Positions 26,046 to 33,262 of a DNA stretch of 41,709 nucleotides are shown in pieces. Position 1 is the stretch's first letter, and each line of letters starts with the position of its first letter. Position numbers and translations under genes: made by a program. The notes below the pieces were generated by a model. The model had not been told where the DNA came from. It did not search any database and worked only from the letters and a program-made list of their open reading frames with translations. This stretch comes from an uncultured Planctomycetota bacterium (GTDB taxonomy: Bacteria; Planctomycetota; UBA1135; GCA-002686595), in assembly GCA_903892045.1 (NCBI GenBank), contig CAITGX010000017.1, forward strand, positions 1-41,709. The letters are read 5' to 3'.

Positions 26046-26621
26046 TCAAGCCCAGTTCGTGGCGCTGCTCCCCGGCACGAGGACCTTGCCCCCCACCGAG
26101 TGGTAGCTCATGCGCTTGGTGAGCACGGTCCCGCTCGCCTCGTCGAGCACGCGGCACTCCCGGATCGGCCGGGAGTAGAGGTGCAGCGTGACCGCGGGGC
26201 CATCCCCGACCGGCTCGATCCGGTGCCAGCCCATGTCGTCGACGATGTACGCCACGCCCCCGGCACGGAACTCCCGGGCGGGCCCGACGGCGGGTGGCGC
26301 CGAGCCATCCTCGCGCACGCGGTAGATCGTCTCGCGCACGGTGCCCTCGAGCACCCCCATCCAGCAGCGCTGGCTGGCGTGGTCGTGGATCGGGCTGCGC
26401 TGGCCCTTGCTCCAGCACAGCACGATCAGCTCGTAGAGCTCCGTGCGCCGGATCAGGTTGCGCGAGTAGTAGTTGGCCTCGAACAGCGCGAAGCGGCGCC
26501 AGTCGTCGGAGCCGCTCTGGGCGTACTCCGCGAGCAGGCGCGTGACGCGCGCCCCCTTGGCGTCCTCGGCGAGCAGGCGGTCGAGATCCGCGAGCAGGAA
26601 GTCGAGCGGATCGGGATTCAC
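26046..26621 (-). CDS. Cysteine dioxygenase (Arg-type thiol dioxygenase)
   Basis: The 191-residue cupin matches mammalian cysteine dioxygenase. Iron ligands are H79 and H81 (PIHDH) and H133 (GWHRIE). The substrate-carboxylate Arg is R54 in YYSRNLI, the catalytic pair is H147 and Y149 (LHLYS), and C86 lies five residues after the second His. C86 and Y149 are spaced like the Cys93-Tyr157 cofactor crosslink of rat enzyme, which many bacterial homologues lack. The reaction is L-cysteine plus O2 to cysteine sulfinate. The GTG start at 26621 overlaps the stop of the upstream desulfurase-fold gene in GTGA, so the two are translationally coupled. The protein is cytosolic. Confidence 0.93.
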   Translation of the reverse strand: MNPDPLDFLLADLDRLLAEDAKGARVTRLLAEYAQSGSDDWRRFALFEANYYSRNLIRRTELYELIVLCWSKGQRSPIHDHASQRCWMGVLEGTVRETIYRVREDGSAPPAVGPAREFRAGGVAYIVDDMGWHRIEPVGDGPAVTLHLYSRPIRECRVLDEASGTVLTKRMSYHSVGGKVLVPGSSATNWA

Positions 26622-27757
26622 GCGTGGGCTCCCTGCAGCTGCGGCGCCTCGCGCAGGGCGGAAGCGAGCGCGGCGAGCGCGCGCTCGATGTCGTCCGCTC
26701 GCGTGGAGTGACCGAGCGAGAAGCGCAGCGTCGCGCGCGCGTGGGCCTCGCCCTTCCCCATCGCCATGAGCACGTGCGAAGGCGCGCTGCCCGTCGCCGC
26801 GGAACCGGCCGCGCAATGCACGCCCTGCGCGCCGAGCGCACGCTGCAGCTCCGCGCCCGTGCGACCGGGGAACGTGACGCTGAGCGTGTTCGGCAGCCAA
26901 GGCCCCTCGCCGTTGCGAAGGGCGCGCGGCTCGAGTGCACGGATCCCGTTCCACAGCCGCTCGCGCAGCTCGGGCGAGCGCGCGGAGTCGAAAGATCCCG
27001 CGGCGAGCAGCTCGAAGGCGCGCCCGAGTGCCGCGACGGCGGCGGTGTTCTCGGTGCCGCTGCGCATGCCGCACTGCTGCCCACAGCCGTCGATGAGCGG
27101 AGCGAGCGCGACGCCGCGCCGCACGTACAGCACGCCACAGCCCTTGGGCGCGTAGAGCTTGTGGCCGGAGATGCTGAGCAGGTCGCAACCGAGATCCCGC
27201 ACGTCGATCGGCAGCTTGCCGATCGCGGCGACAGCGTCGCAGTGCAGCAGCACGCCGCGCGCCCGGCACAGCGCCGCGACCTCGCGCACCGGCTGCAGCA
27301 CGCCCGTCTCGTTGTTCGCGACCATCAGCGACACGACACGCGTGCCCGCGCGCAGCGCGCGCTCGATGTCCGCGACCTCGACGCGGCCGCTCCCGCCGAC
27401 CGCCACGACCTCGAGCTCGACACCTGCGCGAGCGAGCGCGTCCGCGGTGCGCAGCACGGACTTGTGCTCGATCGCGGTCGTCACGAGCCGCCCGCCCTGA
27501 CCGGGCGAGAACAGCCCCTTCAGGGCCCAGTTGTTCGACTCGGTTCCGCCGGAGGTGAACCAGATCTCGTCGCTCGACGCCCCGAGCGCGCTGGCCGCGG
27601 CAGCGCGCGCGCGAGCGATGTGCTCCTGAGCGAGCAACCCGGCGGGGTGCGAGGCGGAAGCGTTGCCGCAGGTCGCACGGGTCGACTCGACGTAGGCGTC
27701 GAGCACCGCAGGGTGCACCGGCGTCGAGCCGTTGATGTCCAAGTAGACGTCGCTCAT
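26618..27757 (-). CDS. Class V PLP enzyme of cysteine desulfurase fold lacking the catalytic Cys; probable cysteine sulfinate desulfinase
   Basis: This 379-residue NifS/IscS-like aminotransferase keeps the PLP lysine K200 (SGHK), H98 (EHKS), D174 (HCDA) and the RSGTEN segment. The persulfide-loop sequence GSAC of desulfurases reads GSAA here (A321 at the Cys position). The loop is about two residues shorter, and the PLP-contacting Gln of DAVQ is Ala (A177). The nearest Cys is C315, six residues earlier. The fold's Cys-to-Ala mutants (e.g. CsdB C364A) are known to lose cysteine desulfuration but keep selenocysteine and cysteine-sulfinate activity. Overlap with cysteine dioxygenase, whose product is cysteine sulfinate, supports a desulfinase giving alanine and sulfite. 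An alternative ATG at 27766 adds three residues. Confidence 0.88.
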   Translation of the reverse strand: MSDVYLDINGSTPVHPAVLDAYVESTRATCGNASASHPAGLLAQEHIARARAAAASALGASSDEIWFTSGGTESNNWALKGLFSPGQGGRLVTTAIEHKSVLRTADALARAGVELEVVAVGGSGRVEVADIERALRAGTRVVSLMVANNETGVLQPVREVAALCRARGVLLHCDAVAAIGKLPIDVRDLGCDLLSISGHKLYAPKGCGVLYVRRGVALAPLIDGCGQQCGMRSGTENTAAVAALGRAFELLAAGSFDSARSPELRERLWNGIRALEPRALRNGEGPWLPNTLSVTFPGRTGAELQRALGAQGVHCAAGSAATGSAPSHVLMAMGKGEAHARATLRFSLGHSTRADDIERALAALASALREAPQLQGAHA

Positions 27758-27796
27758 CCGCACCATTGTGCCCGGGGCAGGCTCCCGCGCCCAGAT

Positions 27797-27836
27797 GCGC
27801 GCCCAAAGCGGCCCCGTTCCGGGCCGCGGGACGCGC
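27797..27836. promoter_or_regulatory. Large inverted repeat in the divergent gap upstream of the cysteine operon
   Basis: Nested perfect arms gcgcgccc...gggacgcgc and gcggccc/gggccgc surround a 6-base cgttcc loop, with three unpaired bases between arms on one side. It lies in the 131-bp gap between the PLP gene (start 27757) and the GAF-like ORF (start 27889). It could be an operator, a leader hairpin or a terminator. Confidence 0.4.
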
Positions 27837-27888
27837 GCCCGGCGGCGGCGCCTAAGGCTCGGCACGTCCGTGTCCGAAGAGGGACCCC

Positions 27889-28311
27889 GTGGGAGCGGAA
27901 CGCCAGACCTCGGAGCGCTGCATCGAGCAGCTGCTCGCCTGCGCGAGCCTCGACGAGCTCGACCGCGCCCTGCTCGACGCGACCGCCGACTGCGCCGGAC
28001 TGCTGGCCGCGGAACTGTGGCGTCGCCATGGCGAAACATGGGTCCCGGTGCTCGCTCGGGGACCGCGGGAGTGCCTGCCCGCGGACGAGCTGGTGCGCGC
28101 CGCAGCCGAAGGCGTGATCGAAGGACGACTCCCGGGTGGTTCGCAGGTGCTCGCGAATGCGGGCACGATTGCAATGGTGCTCGCTTGGAACGCCCCCGAG
28201 CGCCGAGACGATCGCCCGCTGGCTTGGCTCGCTCTGCACTCCGCGATCGCGTCGTGCTTGCCCGCACGCTCTTCGCCGTTCCCGGCTCCGCTGCCTCGCC
28301 GCACTCCCTGA
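27889..28311 (+). CDS. Small GAF-like protein, possibly a fragment
   Basis: The 140-residue ORF has a GTG start (27889) preceded by GAGGGACCCC. The sequence (LLACASLDELDRALLDATADCAGLLAAELWRR..) follows the pattern of the N-terminal helix and first strands of GAF sensory domains. There is no recognisable output domain, and the reading ends in a Pro/Arg-rich tail without homology. It may be a small stand-alone GAF protein or the remnant of a sensor kinase. It is divergent from the cysteine operon; a regulatory link is speculation. Confidence 0.45.
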   Translation: MGAERQTSERCIEQLLACASLDELDRALLDATADCAGLLAAELWRRHGETWVPVLARGPRECLPADELVRAAAEGVIEGRLPGGSQVLANAGTIAMVLAWNAPERRDDRPLAWLALHSAIASCLPARSSPFPAPLPRRTP

Positions 28312-28446
28312 CGAGCCGAGCGAACACGCTCGCCGCGTCATCCAGAAGCTGGAACGCTGCTCCAGAAGCGCGCGGGAAATGCAGGCCTTTGTGCACGTTC
28401 GCAGGCCCACATCCGCATTGCACCTCGCGCCCCATGCGCTAGTCTT

Positions 28447-28546
28447 CCCTTGCGCGCGGGGTTCGCTCCGCGCGTGAAGGGCAGCCTTCGAGAGGTGTGG
28501 GCACTATTGCGAGCAGTGCCCGCACCCGGGAAGCTCGGAGGTTGCC
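28447..28546 (+). ncRNA. Candidate structured RNA
   Basis: Hairpin I pairs ccctt/aaggg around cgcgcgg/ccgcgcg (28447-28481). Helix II is nearly continuous: ggcagcc (28480-28486) with ggttgcc (28540-28546), ttcgag (28487-28492) with ctcgga (28534-28539), and a 12-bp stem 28494-28505 with 28515-28526, leaving a 7-base bulge cgggaag and a 9-base loop. Competing pairing of gagagg with cctctc is possible. I cannot match it to a known RNA family. Confidence 0.35.
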
Positions 28547-28556
28547 TCTCTCCCTC

Positions 28557-28595
28557 GGGCCAGTGATCGCAAGATCACTGGCCCCCTTCGTTTTC
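28557..28595 (+). terminator. Strong intrinsic-type terminator
   Basis: A perfect 12-bp stem (gggccagtgatc/gatcactggccc) with a GCAA tetraloop, followed by CCTTCGTTTTCC. The T-rich tail on the plus strand fits an intrinsic terminator for the GAF-like ORF or for the structured RNA just before it. Confidence 0.7.
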
Positions 28596-28790
28596 CGGGC
28601 TGCCAGCGCCCGCGTCCGCTCGGACAAACACGCCTCCGAGCTCGTCGTCGGTCGCAGGTCGCGTCCCGCGCGCTCGCCCCCCGCGTGGGGCCTCGAACCA
28701 GCGCACCGCCCTCAAATCCCCCGGCCCCTGTCGCGCGACTGGGCCTACGTCAGGACGACGGACGAGAAACAACAGCGGCCAAGGAGCCGC

Positions 28791-28842
28791 GCGTCGGACG
28801 ATGTCGCCGGGCGAACGCGTCGGACGATGTCGCCGGGCGAAT
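28791..28842. repeat. Tandem direct repeat, two 26-bp units
   Basis: The unit starting gcgtcggacgatgtcgccgg is present twice in direct tandem (28791-28816 and 28817-28842), identical except for the last base. It lies in the non-coding gap 32 bp downstream of the hydrolase stop codon (minus strand). No protein reading seems likely. Confidence 0.85.
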
Positions 28843-28873
28843 GCGTGGCTCCCGCTGCGGGACGCCCACGCGC

Positions 28874-30349
28874 TCAGGGAACGACAGTCCAGGTGTGCGG
28901 CGCGAGACCGTCGGCCTCGTCGAGCGTCAGTCGCCCGAGCTGGCCGTCGTGGCTCCAGTTCGAGGCACTCACGCCATCCCGGAGCACCTGCGTCGGCGGG
29001 AGGGAGTAACCCTCGAGCACGATCTGGTCCGGCTGGCCGTCCGCACACGCGGTCGTCACCGAGAGCGACTGCAAGGGGTCGAGTCCCGCGTCCGACGTCA
29101 CCACCCGCACGCGCATCAGGTTCGAGGTGCCCGTGATCGAGACCGCGTTGGTCGCCGGCTGCACGCTCCACGAGAAGGGGGTGAAGGAACCCGCGCTCGC
29201 CTGCTCCACATCGAAGTGGAAGAAGCGGCCGTTCGCGTCGGCGAGCGTGTCGGCCGCGCTCGGGAGGACCAGCGAGTAGTTGCGCAACCAGTTGCACACC
29301 GTCGTCTCGCTGACCGCGTCCCACGAGTGACCGGGGTAGTTCACCACGGTCAGGAGGTGCCGGGACGGGAGCGCTCCGAGCGCGAGCTGGTGCTGGTAGA
29401 ACAGGTCGTTCTGCGTGATCAGGTACGGGATGTCGCCGGTCGTGCGGGTCGAGTGCGTCGCGAGATGCAGCAGGTTGCGGCCGAGGTCGGTGCCCGGAAC
29501 CACCGCGAAGGAGAGCGGATCGAAGCTGAAGACCGAGCCGCGCTGCAAGTTCCACGGAGTGGCCGAGCCAGGCTGGCCATTGCCGAAGCGGTCGTCGTAG
29601 ATCTGCTGCACGGTCACCCCGGACTGGGGGTACGTGTCCTCGTGCGAGAGAATGCCCGACTGGTTGAACACGGCAGCGATCATCACGCCCGTGGGATCGA
29701 GATGTCGCGACGCGAAGTTCATCGCCGCGCCGCCGCCCATCGAGAAGCCCGCGGCGTACACCCGCGCCGGGTCCACGGCGAAGCGCGCGTTGATCCAGTC
29801 GAGCACCGCCTTGGTGTGAATGCGGCTGCGCTCGTCGGAGAAGTGCGTCTGTCCGCCACTCAGCGGAGCGACGCAGAACCAGTTGCGTCGCCGGGCTTCG
29901 GCGAAGAACGACGTGTTGAGCAGTCCGTCGTAGTGGCTCACGCCGAACTTGTGGAACACGACCAGCATGGGGCGCGGCCCCACGCCGTTGGACTCCTGCA
30001 CGAGGAAGCGCTCGGCGAAGCCGGTACCGGGCTGGATCGTGACCTCGTACCAGCGCGGCGTGTCGGCGATCGCAGGTACCCCGGCTCGCCCGAGGACCGT
30101 GCCAGGCTGCGAGGGGTTCGAGAGCCCCGTCATCATGCGCACGCCGATGCCCAGTCCGCTGCGCGGCCCGGTGCCCGGCGCGTAGGAAAGATCCGGTCGA
30201 CGCTCCCAGCCCTCGCCGGCCGATTCCTCGAGGGTACGCGCGTAGGGAGTCGCGTCGCGCGGCGCGTGGAGGCGCGAGCGATCGACCTGCGGCAGAGCCA
30301 TCGGCACGCCAAGCTGAGGCGCGAGGGCGAGAATCAGGGTGTGGAACAC
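28874..30349 (-). CDS. Secreted alpha/beta-hydrolase (esterase/PHB-depolymerase-like) with C-terminal beta domain
   Basis: This 491-residue predicted secreted protein has a short hydrophobic leader (MFHTLILALAPQLG). The alpha/beta-hydrolase core spans roughly 100-350 with nucleophile S203 in GFSMGGG and catalytic His H341 in PGHSWDA. The lid region is Trp/Tyr-rich (RRRNWFCVAPLSGG). Residues about 370-490 form a beta-rich tail (SWSVQPATNAVSITGTSNLMRVRV..) without a recognised family. The GTG at 30349 is the only start giving a leader; no clear Shine-Dalgarno precedes it. The fold suggests an esterase or polyester-degrading enzyme of the LpqC/PHB depolymerase kind, but the substrate is unproven. 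Confidence 0.78.
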   Translation of the reverse strand: MFHTLILALAPQLGVPMALPQVDRSRLHAPRDATPYARTLEESAGEGWERRPDLSYAPGTGPRSGLGIGVRMMTGLSNPSQPGTVLGRAGVPAIADTPRWYEVTIQPGTGFAERFLVQESNGVGPRPMLVVFHKFGVSHYDGLLNTSFFAEARRRNWFCVAPLSGGQTHFSDERSRIHTKAVLDWINARFAVDPARVYAAGFSMGGGAAMNFASRHLDPTGVMIAAVFNQSGILSHEDTYPQSGVTVQQIYDDRFGNGQPGSATPWNLQRGSVFSFDPLSFAVVPGTDLGRNLLHLATHSTRTTGDIPYLITQNDLFYQHQLALGALPSRHLLTVVNYPGHSWDAVSETTVCNWLRNYSLVLPSAADTLADANGRFFHFDVEQASAGSFTPFSWSVQPATNAVSITGTSNLMRVRVVTSDAGLDPLQSLSVTTACADGQPDQIVLEGYSLPPTQVLRDGVSASNWSHDGQLGRLTLDEADGLAPHTWTVVP

Positions 30350-30454
30350 GATGAGGCTTTCGGGGGCGGGACCCCGTGCAGCCGGAGGGAAGTCTAGCCC
30401 GCACGGACGAAATCGGTAGACCCGGCGGTCGGCTCGGACGAGAGGGCCCCCGCG

Positions 30455-30469
30455 GAAGGAAAGTCCTTC
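30455..30469 (-). repeat. Small hairpin between propeller and hydrolase genes
   Basis: gaagga-aag-tccttc lies in the 227-bp gap upstream of the hydrolase gene. A second 7-bp hairpin (gcgcggg/cccgcgc, 30560-30577) abuts the stop of the preceding gene. I see no convincing promoter in this gap. Confidence 0.4.
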
Positions 30470-30576
30470 GGGCGCCCCGACCCGGTCTCCGGACACGCTG
30501 CGAGGGAGCCCGCGAAGCCCCGCCCCCCGCCCGAGGACAGGCCAGCGGCTCGACACTCCGCGCGGGCAGCCCCGCG

Positions 30577-31455
30577 CTAGGAGCCCGCCCCCGGGAGCGC
30601 CTCGAACTCGCCGAGGCAACGTCCGTCGAGGGTGAACACCTGCAGGCGTTCGGCATCGCGGTCGATGACGGCCACGCGCGAATCTCGCTCGCTCGGACCC
30701 GCCTCCACGGCCACGTCCCCCACGTCGCGCAGCTCCCCCGGGCCGTCGCCCGAGAGCGCCAGCGGGGCGAGCACGCGCCCGGCGGCGTCCACGAGCACGA
30801 GCGCCGTGCGCGACCCCGTGAGAGCGATCACGAGGCGACCGTCGGGCAGGGCCGCGAGCGCCAGCGGCCCGGCGCGCTCTCCCGAGCGCAGCTCGACGCG
30901 GAAGGAGAAGTGAAACTCGAAGTCGCGGTACACCTGCACGCGACCCATCGTCGGCTCGCAGGCGAAGGTCCAAGGGCCCTGCTGCACGACGCGGGAGATG
31001 CCGCCGAAGCGCTCGAGCGGATCGCCGAGCGGGCGCAGCGACTCGACGAGCCGGCCGTCGCGGCGCAAGAGCGCGAGCCCGTGCCGTCGCACTCCGCCGC
31101 GGGACACCACGAGCGAGAGCGCCTCATCGGTCTCGTGCAGCGCAAGGTCCGTCGCGTCCGCGATCACGCCGCGCACGTCGTCCCGCTCGGCAGCCGCGCC
31201 GACGAAGGCCGCGCTCTCGCGGCCGAAGAGCGAGAAGGCGCGCACCTCGCCGGCCCGCGCATCGACGGTCCAGACCTGCCGGTCGGAGTCGATCTCGATG
31301 CCGCCGAGCTCGAGCGGAGCGTCGGCGCGACCGCCGAAGGAGAAACCTGGGCCGAGCGCGCGACCGTCGAGATCGAAGGGCTGCACATGCGCGCGCCGCA
31401 CGTGCCGCGCGACATGCAGCACGCCGCCGCGCAGGCTGAGCGATCCGTGGTTCAC
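30577..31455 (-). CDS. NHL-like six-bladed beta-propeller protein
   Basis: The 292-residue protein shows repeated blade-like strands (GGIEIDSDRQVWTVDARAGEVRAFSLFG, DVAVEAGPSERDSRVAVIDRDAERLQVFTLDGR), characteristic of NHL/6-bladed propellers. No signal peptide or membrane segment is evident. The GTG at 31455 overlaps the stop of the metallophosphoesterase gene (GTGA), so translation is coupled. It is the distal gene of that pair. No catalytic residues are apparent; a binding role is the safest reading. Confidence 0.7.
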   Translation of the reverse strand: MNHGSLSLRGGVLHVARHVRRAHVQPFDLDGRALGPGFSFGGRADAPLELGGIEIDSDRQVWTVDARAGEVRAFSLFGRESAAFVGAAAERDDVRGVIADATDLALHETDEALSLVVSRGGVRRHGLALLRRDGRLVESLRPLGDPLERFGGISRVVQQGPWTFACEPTMGRVQVYRDFEFHFSFRVELRSGERAGPLALAALPDGRLVIALTGSRTALVLVDAAGRVLAPLALSGDGPGELRDVGDVAVEAGPSERDSRVAVIDRDAERLQVFTLDGRCLGEFEALPGAGS

Positions 31456-32321
31456 GCCGCGCCTCGCTCGAGTTCGATCACCACGAGCTCCGTCGGGGCG
31501 CCGATGCGAACGGGCAAGCCGATCGAGCCGAGCCCGCGACTCGTGACGATGGCCGTCGGACCGCTCTGCACGCGCAAGCCCGGATGCGGCGGCCCGGCGT
31601 GACGCAGCCAAGGCAGGTCGAGCTGCGTTCCGTGCGTGTGACCGCACAGCACCGCGAGGCAACGCTCGCGCACGAAGGCCAGCGCACCGCGCGGGTTGTG
31701 GCACAGCGCGAGTTCGAAGTCTCCCGGTCGCACGCAGGACCGCGCGCGCTCGAGATCGATCGTGCGCGCTTCCTCGAGGTCCTCGACCCCGACCACGCAC
31801 AGGGCCGTCTCGCCGCGTTCGATGCGCACGCCCTCGTTGCGCAGGAAGCGCAGCCCGTCCTGGGCCCAGCGCTCGGCGATCTCGCCTTCGCGACGGCCAC
31901 GGTAGTCGTGGTTGCCGAACACGCACAGCACGCCCGCGCGTGCACGCAGCCGCGCAAGATCCGCGCGCACCAGCTCGGCGTCTTCGGCGCGGTGCGTGAT
32001 CAGGTCCCCAGTGATCGCAACGAGATCCGGCTCGAGCGAGTTCGCCAGATCCACCGCGGCGCGCAGGTCGCCGGCGCGCACGAAGGGCCCCGCATGGAGA
32101 TCGCTCAGCTGGACGACGCGGAATCCGCGCAGAACGTCGGGGAGGTGCGGGTGCAGCACGCGCTCGCGGCGCAGCCGCAGGCCGGGCGGAGTCAGGTGTC
32201 GAGCGCGATAGAACGCCCGACCGCCGAGAGCGAGGGCCAGCGTCTCGCAGGCGCGCACGGCGGCGCGGCGCGCAAGCGAGTGGCGGCGGGGCGGAACCCG
32301 CAAGTCTTGGCCGATGGGCAT
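31452..32321 (-). CDS. Metallophosphoesterase, YaeI/LpxG-like
   Basis: This calcineurin-fold phosphoesterase of 289 residues contains all binuclear metal blocks: D74-x-H76 (QLSDLHAGPF), D106 (ITGDLI), N137-H138 (FGNHDY), CHNP and CGHTHGTQ. Similar proteins remove the pyrophosphate of UDP-2,3-diacylglucosamine (LpxG) or act on other phosphodiesters. The N-terminal 60 residues are Arg-rich with a weak hydrophobic stretch (about 25-35), possibly a membrane-association segment. It is translationally coupled to the downstream propeller protein. Lipid A involvement is a family-based guess only. Confidence 0.88.
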   Translation of the reverse strand: MPIGQDLRVPPRRHSLARRAAVRACETLALALGGRAFYRARHLTPPGLRLRRERVLHPHLPDVLRGFRVVQLSDLHAGPFVRAGDLRAAVDLANSLEPDLVAITGDLITHRAEDAELVRADLARLRARAGVLCVFGNHDYRGRREGEIAERWAQDGLRFLRNEGVRIERGETALCVVGVEDLEEARTIDLERARSCVRPGDFELALCHNPRGALAFVRERCLAVLCGHTHGTQLDLPWLRHAGPPHPGLRVQSGPTAIVTSRGLGSIGLPVRIGAPTELVVIELERGAA

Positions 32322-32392
32322 CGTCGATCCGGACGTGGCTGGCCGAGCACTCTAGCGAGCGCGCGAGTACGCACCACGCTCGGCCCGCGGCG

Positions 32393-33181
32393 TCAGCCGC
32401 CGAGACGCATGCGCTCGCCGGACGCGAGCCGACGCTCGCCGTGCGCATCGATGACGACGCAAGCGCCCTGCCGCAGCTCGATCTCGGCCGCTTGCCCGCC
32501 GCCGCTGATGCGCAGCTCGCCTTGCTCGAGCTCGATGACGCCGACGCGCGTGGTCACGGTGCGCCGACCGCGGACGACCAACGCGCCAGAGTCGAACAGG
32601 AGCCGACCGAGCCCGCGGTCCTCGATGCACACCTTCGATCCGCGCTCCACGAGCACCTCGTTGCGCGCACCGAGCGTCAGGCTCGCGGCGGAGTTCGCGT
32701 CGGTCACGACCCAGTCGCCGCGCCGCAGCGGCTGGGGCAGGTCCTGCGTGTCCATGCGTCGCACGCCGAGGGAGTACTCGCCCACCACCGCGCGCGCGCG
32801 TGCCTCGACTTCCGAGTTCGACATGCGCGTCAGGAGGAAGATCAGCAGGCCGGGCAGCACGAGCGTTCGGACCACGAGCGAGAGCGAGCGCTGCGAGCGC
32901 GGGCTGCGCGCGAGGCGCAGGCGTTCCTCACGGCGCTGGCGCCGCTCCCCGGCCTCGCGACCGAGCCGACGCTCGCGCGCGATGTGAGCCGTGACCCGCA
33001 GCGACTCGCGGTACTCGCGCTCGCAGTCCGGGCAGGTGTCGAGATGCAGGCGCAAGGCCGATCCCTGCTCCGGCACCAGCGCGGTCTCGACGAGGCGACC
33101 GAGCTCCGCGCGCGCACGCGCACAGGACGGCTGCTCCGCTTCGATCGGGGTCGGCTCCAAAGGCTCCTCGGCCTCGTGCAT
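32393..33181 (-). CDS. zf-HC2/FecR-type membrane regulatory protein
   Basis: The 262-residue protein has an N-terminal anti-sigma-like zinc finger (C20, then H46-x3-C50-x2-C53 in HLDTCPDC). A basic linker and one transmembrane segment (about 103-118, VLPGLLIFLLT) follow, then a C-terminal beta-rich domain (RRGDWVVTDANSAASLTLG... VEVERGSKV-like strands) similar to FecR. The layout fits a transmembrane anti-sigma or sensor protein with the zinc finger inside and FecR part outside. No sigma-factor gene is next to it, which is unusual for zf-HC2 anti-sigma proteins. The ATG at 33181 starts MHEAEEPLEP. Confidence 0.75.
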   Translation of the reverse strand: MHEAEEPLEPTPIEAEQPSCARARAELGRLVETALVPEQGSALRLHLDTCPDCEREYRESLRVTAHIARERRLGREAGERRQRREERLRLARSPRSQRSLSLVVRTLVLPGLLIFLLTRMSNSEVEARARAVVGEYSLGVRRMDTQDLPQPLRRGDWVVTDANSAASLTLGARNEVLVERGSKVCIEDRGLGRLLFDSGALVVRGRRTVTTRVGVIELEQGELRISGGGQAAEIELRQGACVVIDAHGERRLASGERMRLGG

Positions 33182-33262
33182 CGGCCGAGAGCCAGGATCC
33201 CTTGAGGGGCGCACAGGCCCCGCCCCAGGCGCTCGCACGGGGTGGGACGCGAGGGCCTCGGG

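Larger units (their letters stand above)
28312..28873. other. 562-bp non-coding region with hairpin array and tandem repeat
   Basis: No ORF here has credible composition. It holds an array of stable hairpins (28447-28595) ending in a terminator-like stem, and two copies of a 26-bp unit at 28791-28842. It lies between the plus-strand GAF-like ORF and the 3' end of the minus-strand hydrolase gene, so both genes converge on it. Confidence 0.6.

Noticed and set aside
28480-28560. Resemblance to SRP (4.5S) or 6S RNA
   Set aside because: The SRP GGTCAGG...GGAAGCAGCC core is absent, and no 6S central-bubble sequence could be placed; only general hairpin similarity remains.
30450-30480. GGAAAGTCC-like string resembling RNase P RNA conserved region I
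   Set aside because: No other RNase P conserved blocks appear in the following 400 bp; the match is part of a short hairpin.
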